From: J038 sp036734085
GTDB lineage: Bacteria > Chloroflexota > Anaerolineae > Aggregatilineales > Phototrophicaceae
Length of the DNA: 64,000 bases
NCBI GenBank assembly: GCA_036734085.1
Contig: DAIMZF010000001.1
Span: 1-64,000 of the forward strand
Direction of reading: 5' to 3'
Below the pieces are notes generated by a model that saw nothing but the letters and a program-made list of their open reading frames with translations, was not told where the DNA came from and made no database searches. The translations under genes were made by a program, and so were the position numbers. This document shows, piece after piece, positions 32,612-41,663 of this stretch (its first letter is position 1; each line of letters opens with the position of its first letter).

Positions 32612-34726
32612 ATGGCAAAAGAAAAACTCGATCTCCACAAGGTGCGTAACATCGGCATTATCGCACACATCGACGCAGGCAAGACCACGACGACTGAGCG
32701 TGTGCTTTATTATACCGGCATGGTGCATCGCATCGGCGAAGTACACGATGGCGCCGCAACAACCGACTATATGGAGCAGGAACGCGAACGGGGTATCACC
32801 ATCACGTCTGCGGCGGTCAGTTGCTCCTGGAACGGGTATCAAATCAACCTGATTGATACGCCCGGCCACGTGGACTTCACCGCAGAAGTCCAACGGAGTT
32901 TGCGCGTGTTGGACGGCGGCGTGGTTGTTTTTGACGGTGTCGCTGGTGTAGAGCCGCAATCCGAAACTGTGTGGCGTCAGGCGGACGATTACAAAGTCCC
33001 GCGCATCTGCTTTGTTAACAAGATGGATCGCACAGGGGCTAACTTCCAACGCACAGTCGATATGATTATCGAGCGTGTGGCGGGTAAGCCGATTAAAATT
33101 CAGATCCCGTATGGTGAAGGCGACGACTTCGCTGGCATCATCGACCTATTCACGATGGAACTGGTGACCTACGGCGATGACTTAGGGTCATCCATCGAGC
33201 GTCATCCTGTGCCGGAAAACATCCGCGAAGCGGCTGAGACCGAGCGCATGATGATGGTAGAGCAAATCGTCGAGAATGATGAATTCCTCACAGAGAAATA
33301 TCTGATGGAGGAAGAAATCAGCGATGAAGAACTGCTGGCCGCGTTGCGTTCCGCGACGATTGCTGGCCGTGTACAGCCGGTACTGTGTGGGTCTGCGCTG
33401 AAGAACAAGGGCGTTCAAATCATGCTTGACCGCGTGGTGGATCTGCTCCCGTCACCGTTAGACATTCCGCCAGTGAAGGGCACCGACCCGCGCACAGAAG
33501 AAGAAATAGAGCGTTCCGCCAATAATGACGAACCGCTTTCCGCGCTGGTCTTCAAGCTGATTTCCGATAAATACGGCACGCTGTCCTTTGTGCGTGTGTA
33601 TAGCGGCGTGCTGAAGAGTGGCTCGACCGTGCAGAACAGCACCAAAGGCGTGCGCGAGCGCATCGGACGTATCGTCCGCATGTTTGCTGACCGCCGTGAA
33701 GATGTCGAGGAAATCACCGCAGGCGATATTGCCGCCGTTATCGGCTTAAAAGAGAGCACCACTGGCGATACCTTAAGTTCGCTGGATAACCCAATCCTGT
33801 TAGAGACCATCAACTTCCCCGACCCGGTGATCGAAGTCGCGGTAGAGCCGAACAGCAAGGCCGACCAGGACAAGATGGGCTTGGCACTGCGTAAGTTGGC
33901 CCAGGAAGACCCGACCTTTAAGGTTGAGGTTGACGACCAACTCGGCCAGACCAAGATTAAGGGCATGGGCGAGCTTCACCTTGAAGTGCTGGTTGACCGT
34001 ATGATGCGTGAATATGGCGTGCAAGCGACGGTTGGCCGTCCGCGTGTGGCCTACCGTGAGACGATTACACGTCACACCCGTATCGATACGACCTTCAAGC
34101 GGCAAACAGGTGGCTCTGGTCAATATGCGCGTGTGGTGGTGGAATTCGAGCCGATGAACGATGATGATCGTATCGCCGCCAAGACCGCTAATAAAGACGG
34201 CAACACAAACTTCCTGTTTGTGGATGACGTTAAGGGTGGTGCTGTCCCGCGTGAGTTCATCCGTCCGACTGAAAACGGCATCCGCGAAGCTATCCAAGCG
34301 GGTGTTATCGCCGGGTATCCGGTGGTAGGCGTCAAGGCGCGTTTGGTCGATGGTAGCGCCCACGATGTGGACTCGAGTGAAATGTCCTTCAAGGTCGCTG
34401 GTTCAATGTGTGCCAAAGACGGCGTGCGTCAAGCAGGCCCGGCCATCATGGAGCCGACAATGAAGGTTGAAGTGGTTGTCCCGGATGATTATACCGGCGC
34501 GGTCGTGGGCGATTTGTCCTCCCGTCGGGGCATTATCCAGGGTATGGAGCCGCGTGGCCCGGGCACCAGCACGATTACCGCCCGTGTACCGTTAGGCGAG
34601 ATGTTCGGCTACGCAACCAATTTGCGTAACCTCACACAGGGTCGTGGCAACTTCACGATGGAGTTCGCAGAGTATACTATTGCGCCGCAAAGCATTGCCG
34701 ATGAGGTCATTAAAGGGGCGATGTAG
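32612..34726 (+). CDS. fusA: Elongation factor G
   Basis: 704 residues, the five-domain translocase. G1 AHIDAGKTTTTERVLYYTG, switch II DTPGHVDFT, G4 NKMD and G5 GSAL are all intact. Domain II begins near residue 310 (PLSALVFKLISDKYG), and domains III-V follow with GELHLEVLVDRM and the C-terminal SRRGxIxGMEPRG loop. A single fusA copy within str order. Preceded by GAGAGAGA purine-rich sequence. Confidence 0.98.
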   Translation: MAKEKLDLHKVRNIGIIAHIDAGKTTTTERVLYYTGMVHRIGEVHDGAATTDYMEQERERGITITSAAVSCSWNGYQINLIDTPGHVDFTAEVQRSLRVLDGGVVVFDGVAGVEPQSETVWRQADDYKVPRICFVNKMDRTGANFQRTVDMIIERVAGKPIKIQIPYGEGDDFAGIIDLFTMELVTYGDDLGSSIERHPVPENIREAAETERMMMVEQIVENDEFLTEKYLMEEEISDEELLAALRSATIAGRVQPVLCGSALKNKGVQIMLDRVVDLLPSPLDIPPVKGTDPRTEEEIERSANNDEPLSALVFKLISDKYGTLSFVRVYSGVLKSGSTVQNSTKGVRERIGRIVRMFADRREDVEEITAGDIAAVIGLKESTTGDTLSSLDNPILLETINFPDPVIEVAVEPNSKADQDKMGLALRKLAQEDPTFKVEVDDQLGQTKIKGMGELHLEVLVDRMMREYGVQATVGRPRVAYRETITRHTRIDTTFKRQTGGSGQYARVVVEFEPMNDDDRIAAKTANKDGNTNFLFVDDVKGGAVPREFIRPTENGIREAIQAGVIAGYPVVGVKARLVDGSAHDVDSSEMSFKVAGSMCAKDGVRQAGPAIMEPTMKVEVVVPDDYTGAVVGDLSSRRGIIQGMEPRGPGTSTITARVPLGEMFGYATNLRNLTQGRGNFTMEFAEYTIAPQSIADEVIKGAM

Positions 34727-34806
34727 CCCCTTGCTTTAACGCGCTGTATAAATCATTTATCCATGAATGAATGAGTTAGTAAAGAGTTCAAAAGGATACA
34801 ACAAAC

Positions 34807-36003
34807 ATGGCTAAGGGTAAATTTGACCGTTCAAAACCCCACGTAAATATCGGCACCATTGGTCACGTTGACCATGGTAAAACCACCTTGACTGCGGCCA
34901 TCACGAAAGTGCTGTCCATGCGGGGTGCGGCTGAGCGTCAAAACTATGAAGACATCGACAATGCGCCGGAAGAACGTGCGCGTGGTATCACGATTAACAT
35001 TCGTCACGTTGAGTACGAAACCGAAAATCGTCACTACGCCCACGTAGACTGCCCTGGTCACCGTGACTATATCAAAAATATGATCACCGGTGCCGCACAG
35101 ATGGACGGCGCAATCCTCGTTGTGAGCGCCCCCGATGGCCCGATGCCCCAGACCCGTGAGCACGTACTGCTCGCCCGTCAGGTGGAAGTTCCGGCGATGG
35201 TGGTCTTCCTGAATAAGGTTGACCAGATGGACGACGAAGAACTGTTGGAACTGGTCGAGATGGAACTTTCTGAATTGCTGGAAAGCTACGAATTCGACCC
35301 GGAAACCCCGATTGTTCGTGGTTCCGCGTTGGCCGCTACGGAAAGCTCCAGCGAAGACATCAACGCGCCGGAGTACGCCCCCATCCTGCAATTGATGGAC
35401 AAAGTGGACGAGTGGATCCCCACCCCCACCCGCGAAACCGAAAAACCGTTCCTGATGCCGGTGGAAGACGTGTTCTCCATCAAGGGTCGTGGTACGGTGG
35501 TGACCGGGCGTGTGGAGCGTGGCGTGCTGACCAAAGGTGAAGAAATTGAAATCATCGGTCTGCGCGAAGAAACCATGAAGACCATCGTCACTGGTATCGA
35601 AATGTTCCACAAGGAACTTGACCGCGCTGAAGCTGGCGACAACGCCGGTATCCTGTTACGCGGTGTGACCCGTGATGACGTGGAGCGCGGCATGGTGCTT
35701 GCCAAGCCCGGTTCTATCGTTGGCCACCAAAAGTTCATGTGCGAAGTCTACGTGCTTAAGCGTGATGAGGGTGGCCGTCACAAGCCGTTCCTCACTGGCT
35801 ACCGCCCGCAGTTCTACGTCCGCACCATGGACGTGACCGGTACCATCACCCTGCCAGACGGCGTGGAAATGGTTATGCCCGGCGACAATGTGAACCTCCA
35901 AGTGGAATTAATCACACCTGTTGCTCTGGAAAAAGGCTCCAAGTTCGCCATCCGTGAGGGTGGTCTGACTGTCGGCGCAGGCATCATCACCGAGATTCTT
36001 TAG
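34807..36003 (+). CDS. tuf: Elongation factor Tu
   Basis: 398 residues with three domains. G1 GHVDHGKT (19-26), switch I RGITIN (59-64), switch II DCPGH (81-85), G4 NKVD and G5 GSAL are present. Two places differ from the usual bacterial text: NT(A/S)H after GITI is NIRH (I65, R66), and HAD after PG is HRD (R86). Both I and R are the residues found in eukaryotic/archaeal eEF1A at those places. The domain II and III sequences are ordinary EF-Tu. A terminator follows. Confidence 0.97.
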   Translation: MAKGKFDRSKPHVNIGTIGHVDHGKTTLTAAITKVLSMRGAAERQNYEDIDNAPEERARGITINIRHVEYETENRHYAHVDCPGHRDYIKNMITGAAQMDGAILVVSAPDGPMPQTREHVLLARQVEVPAMVVFLNKVDQMDDEELLELVEMELSELLESYEFDPETPIVRGSALAATESSSEDINAPEYAPILQLMDKVDEWIPTPTRETEKPFLMPVEDVFSIKGRGTVVTGRVERGVLTKGEEIEIIGLREETMKTIVTGIEMFHKELDRAEAGDNAGILLRGVTRDDVERGMVLAKPGSIVGHQKFMCEVYVLKRDEGGRHKPFLTGYRPQFYVRTMDVTGTITLPDGVEMVMPGDNVNLQVELITPVALEKGSKFAIREGGLTVGAGIITEIL

Positions 36004-36041
36004 TACGCAGTTAAGCGATTTGCGTCTGCTAAAAATAAACC

Positions 36042-36072
36042 TATGCCGGGACTAAACCTCCCGGCATATTTT
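36042..36072 (+). terminator. Intrinsic terminator between tuf and rpsJ
   Basis: Perfect 10-bp stem TATGCCGGGA / TCCCGGCATA, loop CTAAACC, followed by TTTT. It ends 31 bases before the rpsJ ATG, leaving no room for a normal promoter. Confidence 0.85.
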
Positions 36073-36103
36073 ACCCTGATGGACGCGAATGCATGAGGAT
36101 ACT

Positions 36104-36415
36104 ATGGTAACCAAGAACAAAATCCGCATCCGGTTAAAGGCTTATGACCATCGCGTTCTTGACCAATCTGCCCAACGCATTGTGGAAACCGCAGAGCGTA
36201 CCGGTGCAAGGGTGGTGGGGCCGGTGCCGTTGCCCACACGAATAGAGCGATTTACGGTGATGCGTTCGCCGTTTATCGACAAGAACTCACAGGAGCACTT
36301 CGAGATTCGCACACACAAGCGACTAATCGACGTGCTAGACCCCGACAGCAAGACGATTGATACGCTGATGCGACTCAATTTACCGGCTGGCGTGGACATC
36401 GAAATCAAGATATAG
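36104..36415 (+). CDS. rpsJ: 30S ribosomal protein S10
   Basis: 103 residues from the ATG preceded by GAGG at good spacing; an ATG at 36089 would add five residues. IRIRLKAYDHRVLDQSA, GPVPLPTR and EHFEIRTHKRLIDVL are standard. S10 is also the NusB partner (NusE) in antitermination, which is of interest given the terminator just upstream. First gene of the S10-type run. Confidence 0.98.
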   Translation: MVTKNKIRIRLKAYDHRVLDQSAQRIVETAERTGARVVGPVPLPTRIERFTVMRSPFIDKNSQEHFEIRTHKRLIDVLDPDSKTIDTLMRLNLPAGVDIEIKI

Positions 36416-36521
36416 GTACGCGGGCGTAAGCGCGTAAAATTACGTGCCACTGCGCTACATAAAGAGGCCAGGACAAGGGGCGTTAACCCCCGCTAGAGTC
36501 CGGCTGGAGGCAAAAGGAATT

Positions 36522-37151
36522 ATGAAGGGCATTATCGGTAAAAAAGTTGGCATGACCCAAGTCTTCGACGAATCCGGCAACGTTATCCCGGTGACCGTCA
36601 TCCAGGCAGGGCCGTGCTTCGTAACGCATGTACGCTCGGCAGACCGTGATGGGTATGTCGCTGTGCAACTGGGGTTTGAAGAAGCCAACCCCAAACGCCT
36701 GACACAAGGCGAATTAGGCCACCTGCGCCGTAACAACCTGCCCGCCCTGCGTTACCTGCGGGAATTCCGCCTGCGGGATAACGACCTGGACGTGGAAGAA
36801 GGCACGGAAGTTAAGGTGGATGTGTTTGAAAAAGGTGAACGTGTTGACATCATCGGCACGAGCAAAGGGCGCGGTTTTGCTGGTACGATCAAGCGCCACA
36901 ACTTCCGCCGTCAGCCCAAGACACACGGCCAGTCTGACCGTGAACGCGCACCCGGTTCTGTCGGGATGTGCGCCACACCCGGGCGCACGCTACCCGGCAA
37001 GAAGATGGCGGGGCGCATGGGTAACGAACGTGTGACCATCAAAAATCTGGAAGTGGTCATCGTTGACGCAGAACGCAACCTGCTAGCCGTTCGTGGATCC
37101 ATCCCCGGTGCCAAAAATGGCCTGGTGATGATTAAACCGGCACACCGCTAG
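36522..37151 (+). CDS. rplC: 50S ribosomal protein L3
   Basis: 209 residues from the ATG after CTGGAGGCAAAAGGA; the frame upstream to 36444 is not part of the gene. MKGIIGKKVGMTQVFDESG and the extended loop with GQSDRERAPGSVG are typical. It binds near the peptidyl-transferase centre. It starts an uninterrupted string of tightly spaced ribosomal protein genes. Confidence 0.98.
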   Translation: MKGIIGKKVGMTQVFDESGNVIPVTVIQAGPCFVTHVRSADRDGYVAVQLGFEEANPKRLTQGELGHLRRNNLPALRYLREFRLRDNDLDVEEGTEVKVDVFEKGERVDIIGTSKGRGFAGTIKRHNFRRQPKTHGQSDRERAPGSVGMCATPGRTLPGKKMAGRMGNERVTIKNLEVVIVDAERNLLAVRGSIPGAKNGLVMIKPAHR

Positions 37152-37172
37152 TAGGACGGAGTAGAGAACATC

Positions 37173-37802
37173 ATGCAAGCAACAGTGGTGGATATCAACG
37201 GTAAAACGGTCAAGAATATTGACCTGCCAGCCGATATTTTTGAAGTCGATGTAAACGTCGGGTTGATGCATCAGGCTTATGTGCGACAGATGGCGAATGC
37301 GCGTCTGGGTACGCACAAGACAAAAACCCGTTCGGAAGTCCGTATGACGGGTGCGAAGTGGTACCGCCAAAAGGGTACTGGCCGCGCACGTCATGGTGCT
37401 AAAAGTGCGCCGATTTTTGTCGGCGGTGGTGTGGCCCACGGCCCACGCCCGCGTAAGTATACCAAAGATATGCCCAAGCAAATGCGCCGTAAGGCCATCC
37501 GGTGTACATTAAGCGCGTTGGCGCGGGACGAGCAACTGGTCTTTGTGGACGCGATAAGCGTTGACAGCCCCAAGACCAAAGATATGCGCCAGACCCTCGC
37601 AAATTTAGTAGGGCAAAACAGCGCATTGGTCTTGTTGGCGGAGCGTAACGACAACGTAGAGCGCGGCATCCGCAATTTGGATAACGCCAAATACCTGCGT
37701 GCTAATTACCTCAACGTCCGTGACCTGTTGCAGTACGACAAAGTCATCGTGCCGTTAGATGCCCTGGACACCATCCAAAGCATCTGGGGAACGGAGGAAT
37801 AA
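37173..37802 (+). CDS. rplD: 50S ribosomal protein L4
   Basis: 209 residues. The tunnel loop lies around RMTGAKWYRQKGTGRARHGAKSAP (about 55-78), the rest is the globular Rossmann-like part. In E. coli L4 represses its own operon; no equivalent leader hairpin is evident here. Spaced 21 bases after rplC and two before rplW. Confidence 0.97.
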   Translation: MQATVVDINGKTVKNIDLPADIFEVDVNVGLMHQAYVRQMANARLGTHKTKTRSEVRMTGAKWYRQKGTGRARHGAKSAPIFVGGGVAHGPRPRKYTKDMPKQMRRKAIRCTLSALARDEQLVFVDAISVDSPKTKDMRQTLANLVGQNSALVLLAERNDNVERGIRNLDNAKYLRANYLNVRDLLQYDKVIVPLDALDTIQSIWGTEE

Positions 37803-37804
37803 TT

Positions 37805-38101
37805 ATGGCGGGGTTACACGTTTACGAAGTCATCCGCCGTCCTATCGTGACGGAGAAATCCAGCGCGTTGACGGAAGACGCAGGGAAGTACGTGTTTGAA
37901 GTGGCGAAAACCGCCAACAAAATTCAAATCCGCGAGGCGGTGGAACTCATCTTTGATGTGAAAGTCGACAAGGTGAATACACTCATTGTGCCGCCCAAGC
38001 GCGGGCGCCGGGGTCGTAAGTGGTACATGCGCACCAAAGCATGGAAGAAAGCCATCGTGACCTTATTGCCCGGCCAGACAATCGAACTTTTTGACGTATA
38101 A
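37805..38101 (+). CDS. rplW: 50S ribosomal protein L23
   Basis: 98 residues. VIRRPIVTEKSSAL near the N-terminus and KVDKVNTLIVPPKRGRRGRKWYMRTKAWKKAIVTL are the family signatures. L23 sits at the tunnel exit, docking trigger factor and SRP. Two bases after rplD. Confidence 0.97.
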   Translation: MAGLHVYEVIRRPIVTEKSSALTEDAGKYVFEVAKTANKIQIREAVELIFDVKVDKVNTLIVPPKRGRRGRKWYMRTKAWKKAIVTLLPGQTIELFDV

Positions 38102-38113
38102 GGTGACTTGCTA

Positions 38114-38947
38114 ATGGCGGTAAAAGTTTACAAGCCCACCTCGGCAGGCCGCCGGGATATGACGGGCCACTCATTTGAAGAAATTACCAAGTCCAAGCCG
38201 GAACGCTCCCTCACGGAGCCGCTCCGCAAAAAGGGCGGGCGTAACAATACAGGTCGGATAACTGTGCGGCATCGTGGCGGTGGTCACAAGCGCCGGTATC
38301 GTGTGATTGACTTTAAGCGCAATAAGTTCGATAGCCGCGCACAAGTCGTCGCCGTGGAATACGACCCGAATCGTTCCGCACGCATCGCACTTATTCAATT
38401 CGAGGATGGCGAGAAGCGTTACATCATCGCGCCGCTTGGCCTCAATGTTGGCGATACCATCGGCAACGGCGAACAAGCCAACCTGCGCCCGGGTAATGCA
38501 CTGGCAATCAAAGATATTCCGGTTGGTACACAGATTCACAACATCGAGCTACAACCGGGCAAGGGTGGGCAACTGGCCCGTGCGGCAGGAACCAGCGCAC
38601 AATTGCTGGCGAAGGAAGGCACATATGCCCAAATCCGCCTGCCAAGTGGCGAAGTTCGCCTGGTTCACGAGCGTTGCATGGCAACAATCGGCCAGGTAGG
38701 GAACACCGATCACGGCAACGTGAAGCTGGGTAAAGCAGGCCGTCGTCGTTGGATGGGCTGGCGCCCGACCACACGCGGTATTGCGATGGATCCGAACAGC
38801 CATCCGCACGGTGGTGGTGAAGGTCGCTCCGGTATCGGTATGGCCGCGCCGAAGACCCCATGGGGTAAACCGGCGTTGGGTAAGCGTACACGTTCCAATA
38901 AGCGCACACAGCCGTTTATCGTTCGTCGTCGTGGTAAACGGAGATAG
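38114..38947 (+). CDS. rplB: 50S ribosomal protein L2
   Basis: 277 residues from ATGGCGGTA, preceded by AAGGTGA. The C-terminal region VAMNPxxHPHGGGEGR appears as IAMDPNSHPHGGGEGRSGIG, including the His that is important for peptidyl transfer. Asp replaces Asn in MDPNSH. Confidence 0.97.
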   Translation: MAVKVYKPTSAGRRDMTGHSFEEITKSKPERSLTEPLRKKGGRNNTGRITVRHRGGGHKRRYRVIDFKRNKFDSRAQVVAVEYDPNRSARIALIQFEDGEKRYIIAPLGLNVGDTIGNGEQANLRPGNALAIKDIPVGTQIHNIELQPGKGGQLARAAGTSAQLLAKEGTYAQIRLPSGEVRLVHERCMATIGQVGNTDHGNVKLGKAGRRRWMGWRPTTRGIAMDPNSHPHGGGEGRSGIGMAAPKTPWGKPALGKRTRSNKRTQPFIVRRRGKRR

Positions 38948-38960
38948 AGGAGTTTAGGTT

Positions 38961-39236
38961 ATGTCGCGCTCATTAAAAAAGGGGCCATTTGTAGACCCCA
39001 AGCTGATGAAAAAAATTGACCGACTGAACAACGACAGTAAGAAAGTGGTCATCCGCACCTGGAGTCGGGCGAGCACGGTCTTCCCGCAGATGGTCGGTCA
39101 TACAATCGCCGTCCACGATGGACGCCGCCATGTGCCCATTTACATCACTGAAAACATGATTGGGTACAAACTAGGCGAATTCGCGCCCACACGCACCTAT
39201 CGCGGGCACTTGGTCGAGAAGAAAAAGAAACGCTAG
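38961..39236 (+). CDS. rpsS: 30S ribosomal protein S19
   Basis: 91 residues: SRSLKKGPFVD, TWSRASTVFPQMVGHTIAVHDGRRHVPIYI and GEFAPTRTYRGH are standard. It binds 16S rRNA in the head with S13. RBS GAGGAG. Confidence 0.97.
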   Translation: MSRSLKKGPFVDPKLMKKIDRLNNDSKKVVIRTWSRASTVFPQMVGHTIAVHDGRRHVPIYITENMIGYKLGEFAPTRTYRGHLVEKKKKR

Positions 39237-39252
39237 TTAGAGGCGAAGCATC

Positions 39253-39594
39253 ATGAAAGTACGTGCAGTAAACAAGCATGTGATGATTTCGCCCCAAAAG
39301 TTGCGCCTTGTGTGCGACGAAGTGCGGGGCATGGATGCACAACAGGCAAAAACGCTGTTGAAGTTCCTGCCGCATAAAGGGGCCGAAATCATCCGTAAGA
39401 CGCTCGCCTCTGCGATGGCGAATGCCGAAGAGAACAACGAGGCGAACCCGAATGAACTGTTCATCGAGCAAATTTATGCCGATGAAGGGCCGCGCCTACG
39501 GCGCTTTAAAGCGGGCGCACGCGGGCGGTACAAACCCCGTGTCCGCCGGACTTCACACATCACCGTCGTTTTGGCACAGCGAGAGGATAGCTAA
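39253..39594 (+). CDS. rplV: 50S ribosomal protein L22
   Basis: 113 residues. The tunnel beta-hairpin is in the second half, with RAGARGRYKPRVRRTSHITVVL as the tip (about 84-105). Its stop overlaps the rpsC start (TAATG), indicating coupled translation. Confidence 0.97.
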   Translation: MKVRAVNKHVMISPQKLRLVCDEVRGMDAQQAKTLLKFLPHKGAEIIRKTLASAMANAEENNEANPNELFIEQIYADEGPRLRRFKAGARGRYKPRVRRTSHITVVLAQREDS

Positions 39595-40280
39595 TGGGAC
39601 GCAAGGTTAATCCAATTGGCTTCCGGTTGAACATCAACCGGGAATGGGACGCACGGTGGTATGCAGAGGGCACGCGCTACGTCGATTTGCTCCACGAAGA
39701 CCGTGCTATCCGGCAGTATATCAAGCAGGAGACAGGCCGCGCTGGGGTGTCACGCATCGAAATTGAGCGTTACCCTAACCAGGTGTTGGTCAATATCCAC
39801 ACAGCCCGTCCGGGCATCGTCATCGGGCGTAAGGGCGAGGCGGTCAAGAAGATGAAGACCGTACTCGAACGCCGGACGGAAAAGAAGGTCAAGATTGAAG
39901 TGACCGAGATTGAAAAACCAGACCTTGATGCAACACTGGTCGCGGAGAATATCGCCAGCCAGCTAGAGCGTCGTATCGGCCACAGCCGCGCCATCAAACG
40001 CGCCATCGGCCAAGCCATGCGCCAAGGCGCACAGGGCATCCGCATTAATGTGAGCGGACGCCTGGGTGGTGCGGACATGGCACGCCGTGAGTGGCAGAGC
40101 GAAGGCCGCATCCCGCGTAATACCATCCGCGCCAATATTGACTATGGCACGGCGGAAGCGCTGACGACCTTCGGACGCATTGGCATCAAAGTATGGATTT
40201 ATAAGGGCGATGTGCTGAACCTCGACGAGGTGTACAGCAAGCGCATCGGTGAGACAAAGGACGCTTTCGTAAGCCAATAG
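39594..40280 (+). CDS. rpsC: 30S ribosomal protein S3
   Basis: 228 residues: N-terminal KVNPIGFRLNINREWDARWYAEG, a KH domain with RPGIVIGRKGEAVKKM (about 62-78) and the C-terminal domain with RLGGADMARREW. It lines the mRNA entry channel and has helicase function with S4 and S5. Translationally coupled to rplV. Confidence 0.98.
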   Translation: MGRKVNPIGFRLNINREWDARWYAEGTRYVDLLHEDRAIRQYIKQETGRAGVSRIEIERYPNQVLVNIHTARPGIVIGRKGEAVKKMKTVLERRTEKKVKIEVTEIEKPDLDATLVAENIASQLERRIGHSRAIKRAIGQAMRQGAQGIRINVSGRLGGADMARREWQSEGRIPRNTIRANIDYGTAEALTTFGRIGIKVWIYKGDVLNLDEVYSKRIGETKDAFVSQ

Positions 40281-40308
40281 GCTTGGGAAAGCTGAGGAGT
40301 AAACCGCT

Positions 40309-40743
40309 ATGTTGATGCCAAAACGTACAAAATACCGCAAACAGTTTCGTGGCCGCATGAAGGGCAAAGCCACCCGTGGCGTTACCGTCGCGTTTGGTGA
40401 CTACGGCCTGCAAGCCACCGAGCCTGTGTGGTTAACCAGCCGCCAGATTGAAGCGGCACGGCGGGCGATGGTTCGTTACATTCGCCGTCGGGGTAAAATT
40501 TGGATCCGGGTCTTCCCGGATAAGCCGATTTCACAAAAAGCCGCCGAAACCCGTATGGGTAAAGGTAAGGGGTCTGTGGAATATTGGGTGGCTGTTATCC
40601 GCCCAGGTCGTGTACTCTTCGAGATGGGTGGTGTGGACGAATCGATCGCCCGCGAAGCCCTGCGCCTGGCTGGTAACAAACTGCCTTGCAAGACCAAGTT
40701 CGTTAAGCGGATTGACCCGATTTCTGGTCAGGAGGTGAGCTAA
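40309..40743 (+). CDS. rplP: 50S ribosomal protein L16
   Basis: 144 residues. MPKRTKYRKQFRGRMKGKA, RQIEAARRAM, RIFPDKPxxxKxxETRMGKGKGxxxYW are all visible. Two extra N-terminal residues (ML) precede the usual MPKR start; the ATG three codons in (40315) may be the true start. It ends in a TAATG overlap with rpmC. Confidence 0.97.
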   Translation: MLMPKRTKYRKQFRGRMKGKATRGVTVAFGDYGLQATEPVWLTSRQIEAARRAMVRYIRRRGKIWIRVFPDKPISQKAAETRMGKGKGSVEYWVAVIRPGRVLFEMGGVDESIAREALRLAGNKLPCKTKFVKRIDPISGQEVS

Positions 40744-40973
40744 TGCCCGCTTTAGACCTGCGCGAACTCCGCGAGATGGACGACGAAGCATTGCTGAATA
40801 GCATCGAAGACAAGCGCATTGAGCTATTTAACCTGCGCTTCCAACAGGCATCCGGCCAACTTGAGGATACCAACCAGTTCAAGTATGCCAAACGCGACCT
40901 CGCCCGCCTGCTAACCGTAAGGCGCGAGCGCGAACTGGCCGCCCAGATGACGGGAGAAGGTAACAATGGCTAA
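40743..40973 (+). CDS. rpmC: 50S ribosomal protein L29
   Basis: 76 residues, a helical hairpin with LRELREMDDEALLNSIEDKRIELFNLRFQ and a C-terminal arm KRDLARLLTVRRERE. Overlaps rplP by one base and rpsQ by eight. Confidence 0.95.
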   Translation: MPALDLRELREMDDEALLNSIEDKRIELFNLRFQQASGQLEDTNQFKYAKRDLARLLTVRRERELAAQMTGEGNNG

Positions 40974-41277
40974 CAATCGCCGTCGGCTACAGGGCCGTGT
41001 TGTCAGCAATAAGATGGATAAGACGGTCGTCGTGGCTATAGAAAGCCGCAAGATGCACCGCTTATATAAGAAGGTTGTCACGACCACTCGTAAGGTCATG
41101 GCACATGATGAAAGCAACGAAATCCCGATGGGCGCTCTTGTGCGCGTCGTGGAAAGCAAGCCACTGAGCAAAAACAAACGCTGGGTGGTGGAAACTGTGC
41201 TACAGACCCCCGACATCGTGCTTGGCCCGGTAGATGCCGCGCTGACCGATGCCGAGACTGAAACTGAGGAGGCGTAA
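40966..41277 (+). CDS. rpsQ: 30S ribosomal protein S17
   Basis: 103 residues: GRVVSNKMDKTVVVAIESRKMHRLYKKVV and MGALVRVVESKPLSKNKRWVV. The acidic C-terminal tail (about 88-103) is longer than in E. coli. Its start lies inside the end of rpmC. Confidence 0.96.
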   Translation: MANNRRRLQGRVVSNKMDKTVVVAIESRKMHRLYKKVVTTTRKVMAHDESNEIPMGALVRVVESKPLSKNKRWVVETVLQTPDIVLGPVDAALTDAETETEEA

Positions 41278-41279
41278 CC

Positions 41280-41651
41280 ATGATTCAAACAGAATCCCGC
41301 CTTAAGGTAGCCGATAATAGCGGCGCACAGGAGCTACTGGTCATCCGTGTGTTGGGTGGTAGCCGTCGTAAATATGGCCGCATCGGGGATATTGTCGTGG
41401 CGACGGTTAAATCCGCATCCACACAAGGCAATATCAAGAAAAGCCAAATCGTCCGGGCAGTTATCGTCCGCACGGCGAAGGAATATCGCCGTGATGACGG
41501 GTCGTACATCAGGTTTGATGATAACGCCGCCGTCATTCTGAACGATGACCTGACCAACCCGCGTGGCACACGTGTATTTGGCCCCGTCGCGCGTGAATTG
41601 CGCGATAAAGGCTTCATGAAAATCGTGTCGCTTGCGCCGGAAACGCTGTAG
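41280..41651 (+). CDS. rplN: 50S ribosomal protein L14
   Basis: 123 residues, full length: MIQTESRLKVADNSGAQEL, VRTAKEYRRDDGSYIRFDDNAAVIL and GTRVFGPVARELR. It binds near the factor-binding site. Starts two bases after the rpsQ stop, with GGAGG inside rpsQ. Confidence 0.98.
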   Translation: MIQTESRLKVADNSGAQELLVIRVLGGSRRKYGRIGDIVVATVKSASTQGNIKKSQIVRAVIVRTAKEYRRDDGSYIRFDDNAAVILNDDLTNPRGTRVFGPVARELRDKGFMKIVSLAPETL

Positions 41652-41663
41652 GAGCGCATAACG

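Noticed and set aside
33415..33966. Long frame antisense to fusA
   Set aside because: Ser/Pro/Thr-rich text typical of the opposite strand of a conserved gene; fusA itself is certain.
34831..35610. 259-codon frame antisense to tuf
   Set aside because: Its composition (many His, Phe and Val) is the expected shadow of strongly biased tuf codons. It has no ribosome site or family features.
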